NCBI GenBank assembly: GCA_027023915.1
Contig: JALVUB010000086.1
Coordinates: 1-7,585, forward strand
DNA from: Sedimenticola sp.
GTDB taxonomy: Bacteria; Pseudomonadota; Gammaproteobacteria; Chromatiales; Chromatiaceae
Length of the DNA: 7,585 bases
Direction of reading: 5' to 3'
Below the pieces are notes generated by a model, which saw nothing but the letters and a program-made list of their open reading frames with translations, had not been told where the DNA came from and did not search any database. The translations under genes were made by a program, and so were the position numbers. Below are positions 5,998-7,585 of this stretch, piece by piece; position 1 is the stretch's first letter, and each line of letters opens with the position of its first letter.

Positions 5998-6003
5998 TAT
6001 AGT
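5998..6003 (+). promoter_or_regulatory. Candidate -10 element for the thioredoxin-domain gene
   Basis: TATAGT matches TATAAT at 5 of 6 positions and lies 29 nt before the ATG at 6033, in the only AT-richer patch of the divergent intergenic region (T-runs at 5967-5971 and 5982-5987). No convincing -35 hexamer is seen 16-18 bp upstream. GGAAG at 6020-6024, 8 nt before the ATG, may serve as a weak ribosome binding site. Confidence 0.25.
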
Positions 6004-6032
6004 TCTCCTATCCCCCTTTGGAAGCGATACCA

Positions 6033-7585
6033 ATGAGCAACCGCCTCGCCGACACCACCAGCCCCTACCTGCTGCAGCACGCCCACAACCCGGTGGAGTG
6101 GTGGCCCTGGTGTGCCGCAGCGCTGGAGAAAGCGCGCAGCGAGGACAAACCCATCCTGCTCTCCATCGGCTACTCCGCCTGCCACTGGTGCCACGTTATG
6201 GCCCACGAGTCCTTCGAGGACGAGGCCACGGCGGCGGTGATGAACGAGCACTTCATCAACATCAAGGTGGACCGGGAGGAGCGCCCGGACCTGGACAAGA
6301 TCTACCAGAACGCCCACTACCTGCTCACCCGCCGCCCCGGCGGCTGGCCGCTGACCATCTTTCTCACCCCGGAGCTGGTGCCCTTTTACTCGGGCACCTA
6401 CTTCCCGCCCGAGCCGCGCCACGGCCTGCCCGGCTTCCGCGACCTGCTGGTGAACGTGGCCCGCGCCTACCGCGAGCAGAAGGCGGCCATCGCCCGGCAG
6501 AGCGAGGCCCTGCGCGACGCCCTGGCCCAGCTCGCCGAAGCGGGGGGTGCCGCCGGGGCGAGCCTGCTCTCCACAGCGCCGGTGGAGGCGGGGCGCAAGG
6601 CGCTGGCACGGCAGTTCGACGCCCGTCACGGCGGCTTCGGCCAGCCGCCCAAGTTTCCCCATCCCGACAACCTGGCGCTTCTGCTCCGGGGCGACGGCGA
6701 AGCGCGCGGGATGGCCCTCTTCACCCTGGAGAAGATGGCCCTCGGCGGCATCCACGACCAGCTCGGCGGCGGCTTCTGCCGCTACTCGGTGGACGACCGC
6801 TGGATGATCCCCCACTTCGAGAAGATGCTCTACGACAATGGCCCGCTGCTGGCCCTCTACGCCGAGGCGTGGAAAGTCACCGGCCAGCCCCTGTTCCGCG
6901 ACACCTGTGAAGCGGTGGCCGGCTGGGCGGTGCGCGAGATGCAGTCGCCCGAGGGCGGCTACTGGTCCAGCCTGGATGCCGACAGCGAGGGCGAGGAGGG
7001 TAGGTTCTACACCTGGACGCGGGATGAGGCGCAGGCGCTGCTCACCCCCGAAGAGTACGCCGCCTTCGCCCCCCGCTTCGGCCTCGATCGCGCGCCCAAC
7101 TTCGAGGGGCGCTGGCACCTGCACGTCTTCGAACCGGTGGAGAAGATCGCCAGGCGGCTGGGCGAATCGCCGGAAACCGTGGCCGGGCGCATCGAATCGG
7201 CCCGTGCCAGGCTGTTCGAGGCGCGCCAATCCCGGGTGCGGCCGGGCCTGGATGACAAGATTCTCACCGGCTGGAACGCCCTCATGATCCGCGGCATGGC
7301 GCGGGCGGGACGGCTGCTGGAACGGCCCGACTGGATCGAGTCGGCCCGCGCCGCGGCCGGTTTCATTCGCAAGAACCTTTGGCGCGATGGCCGCCTGCTG
7401 GCGGCCCACCGCAGCGGCGTCTCCCACCTGCCCGCCTACCTGGACGACCACGCCTGGCTCATCCAGGCGCTGCTGGAGCTGCTCCAGTGCCGCTGGCAGG
7501 GCGAGCTGCTGTCGTGGGCCACCCACCTGGCCGACCTGCTGCTGGCGCGCTTCGAGGACCGCGAGCGCGGCGGCTTCTACTTCAC
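6033..7585 (+). CDS. Thioredoxin domain-containing protein, YyaL/SPATA20 family (DUF255), 3' end missing
   Basis: The frame is open for 517 codons from the ATG at 6033 to the right edge with no stop. Full family members are about 650-700 residues, so roughly the last quarter is missing. The N-terminal DUF255 thioredoxin-like domain (about residues 1-165) shows SPYLLQHAHNPVEWWPW (10-26), KPILLSIGYSACHWCHVM with a CxxC pair at C50 and C53, VDREERPDLDKIY and GGWPLTIFLTP. The rest is the alpha/alpha-barrel, glycosidase-like part, with GGFGQPPKFPHPDNL and GGIHDQLGGGFCRYSVDDRW followed by MIPHFEKMLYDN. DADSEGEEGRFYTW and DDKILTGWNALMI follow. The catalytic role of the family is not well established; thiol-disulfide chemistry and an epimerase-like barrel have been suggested. 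It is probably cytoplasmic, since no signal peptide is seen. An additional cysteine (C27) follows the WWPW motif, where I would expect a small residue. It is transcribed divergently from rlmI. Confidence 0.92.
   Translation, partial: MSNRLADTTSPYLLQHAHNPVEWWPWCAAALEKARSEDKPILLSIGYSACHWCHVMAHESFEDEATAAVMNEHFINIKVDREERPDLDKIYQNAHYLLTRRPGGWPLTIFLTPELVPFYSGTYFPPEPRHGLPGFRDLLVNVARAYREQKAAIARQSEALRDALAQLAEAGGAAGASLLSTAPVEAGRKALARQFDARHGGFGQPPKFPHPDNLALLLRGDGEARGMALFTLEKMALGGIHDQLGGGFCRYSVDDRWMIPHFEKMLYDNGPLLALYAEAWKVTGQPLFRDTCEAVAGWAVREMQSPEGGYWSSLDADSEGEEGRFYTWTRDEAQALLTPEEYAAFAPRFGLDRAPNFEGRWHLHVFEPVEKIARRLGESPETVAGRIESARARLFEARQSRVRPGLDDKILTGWNALMIRGMARAGRLLERPDWIESARAAAGFIRKNLWRDGRLLAAHRSGVSHLPAYLDDHAWLIQALLELLQCRWQGELLSWATHLADLLLARFEDRERGGFYF

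Noticed and set aside
4794..6002. 402-codon plus-strand frame opposite rlmI
   Set aside because: Gln/His/Ala-rich antisense shadow; the RlmI reading on the other strand is complete and family-like from end to end.
5997..7526. 509-codon open frame on the minus strand
   Set aside because: It lies wholly opposite the recognisable YyaL/SPATA20 coding sequence, has low-complexity Gly/Ala/Val/Arg/Gln-rich composition and no family motif. It is a typical antisense shadow in GC-rich DNA.

Overview
The window is strongly GC-rich and almost fully coding. It carries six housekeeping or accessory genes of a type found in Gammaproteobacteria. The protein sequences (GlnE, IlvE, ThyA, Lgt, RlmI) read as gammaproteobacterial by eye. 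The glnE-ilvE pair and the closeness of lgt to thyA are arrangements I recall from Pseudomonas and Chromatiales-like genomes. A high-GC, possibly sulfur-oxidising or purple-sulfur-type gammaproteobacterium is the best guess; that lineage is inference, not something read directly.

Layout. Positions 1-59 form a near-perfect fold-back at the very edge, most likely an assembly or library artefact. The 3' third of glnE (+) runs to 992, and its stop codon lies inside a 23-bp REP-type palindrome. ilvE (+, 1094-2017) follows. It converges on thyA (-, 2027-2860) with only 9 bp between the stop codons and a hairpin over the junction. Upstream of thyA is a head-to-head pair of the same 23-bp repeat (a REPIN-like doublet, 2900-2959). 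Next come three tightly packed minus-strand genes read in the order rlmI (5927-4731), lgt (4728-3892) and a bile acid:sodium symporter-family transporter (3895-2993). They are joined by a 2-nt gap and an ATGA stop/start overlap. A 105-bp divergent intergenic region separates rlmI from a plus-strand YyaL/SPATA20-type thioredoxin-domain gene (start 6033) that runs open off the right edge.

How the genes relate. GlnE tunes glutamine synthetase, and IlvE uses glutamate as amino donor for branched-chain amino acids, so the left block concerns nitrogen and amino-acid metabolism. ThyA makes dTMP, Lgt starts lipoprotein maturation, and RlmI modifies 23S rRNA. The BASS transporter is the accessory member, placed between lgt and thyA and apparently translated by coupling to lgt.

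I found no undescribed biological system here. The items most worth a second look are the REP/REPIN repeats, in particular the copy that terminates glnE, and the fold-back at the left edge. There is no gene-free stretch over 300 bases, and I saw no tRNA, rRNA, CRISPR array or insertion sequence.
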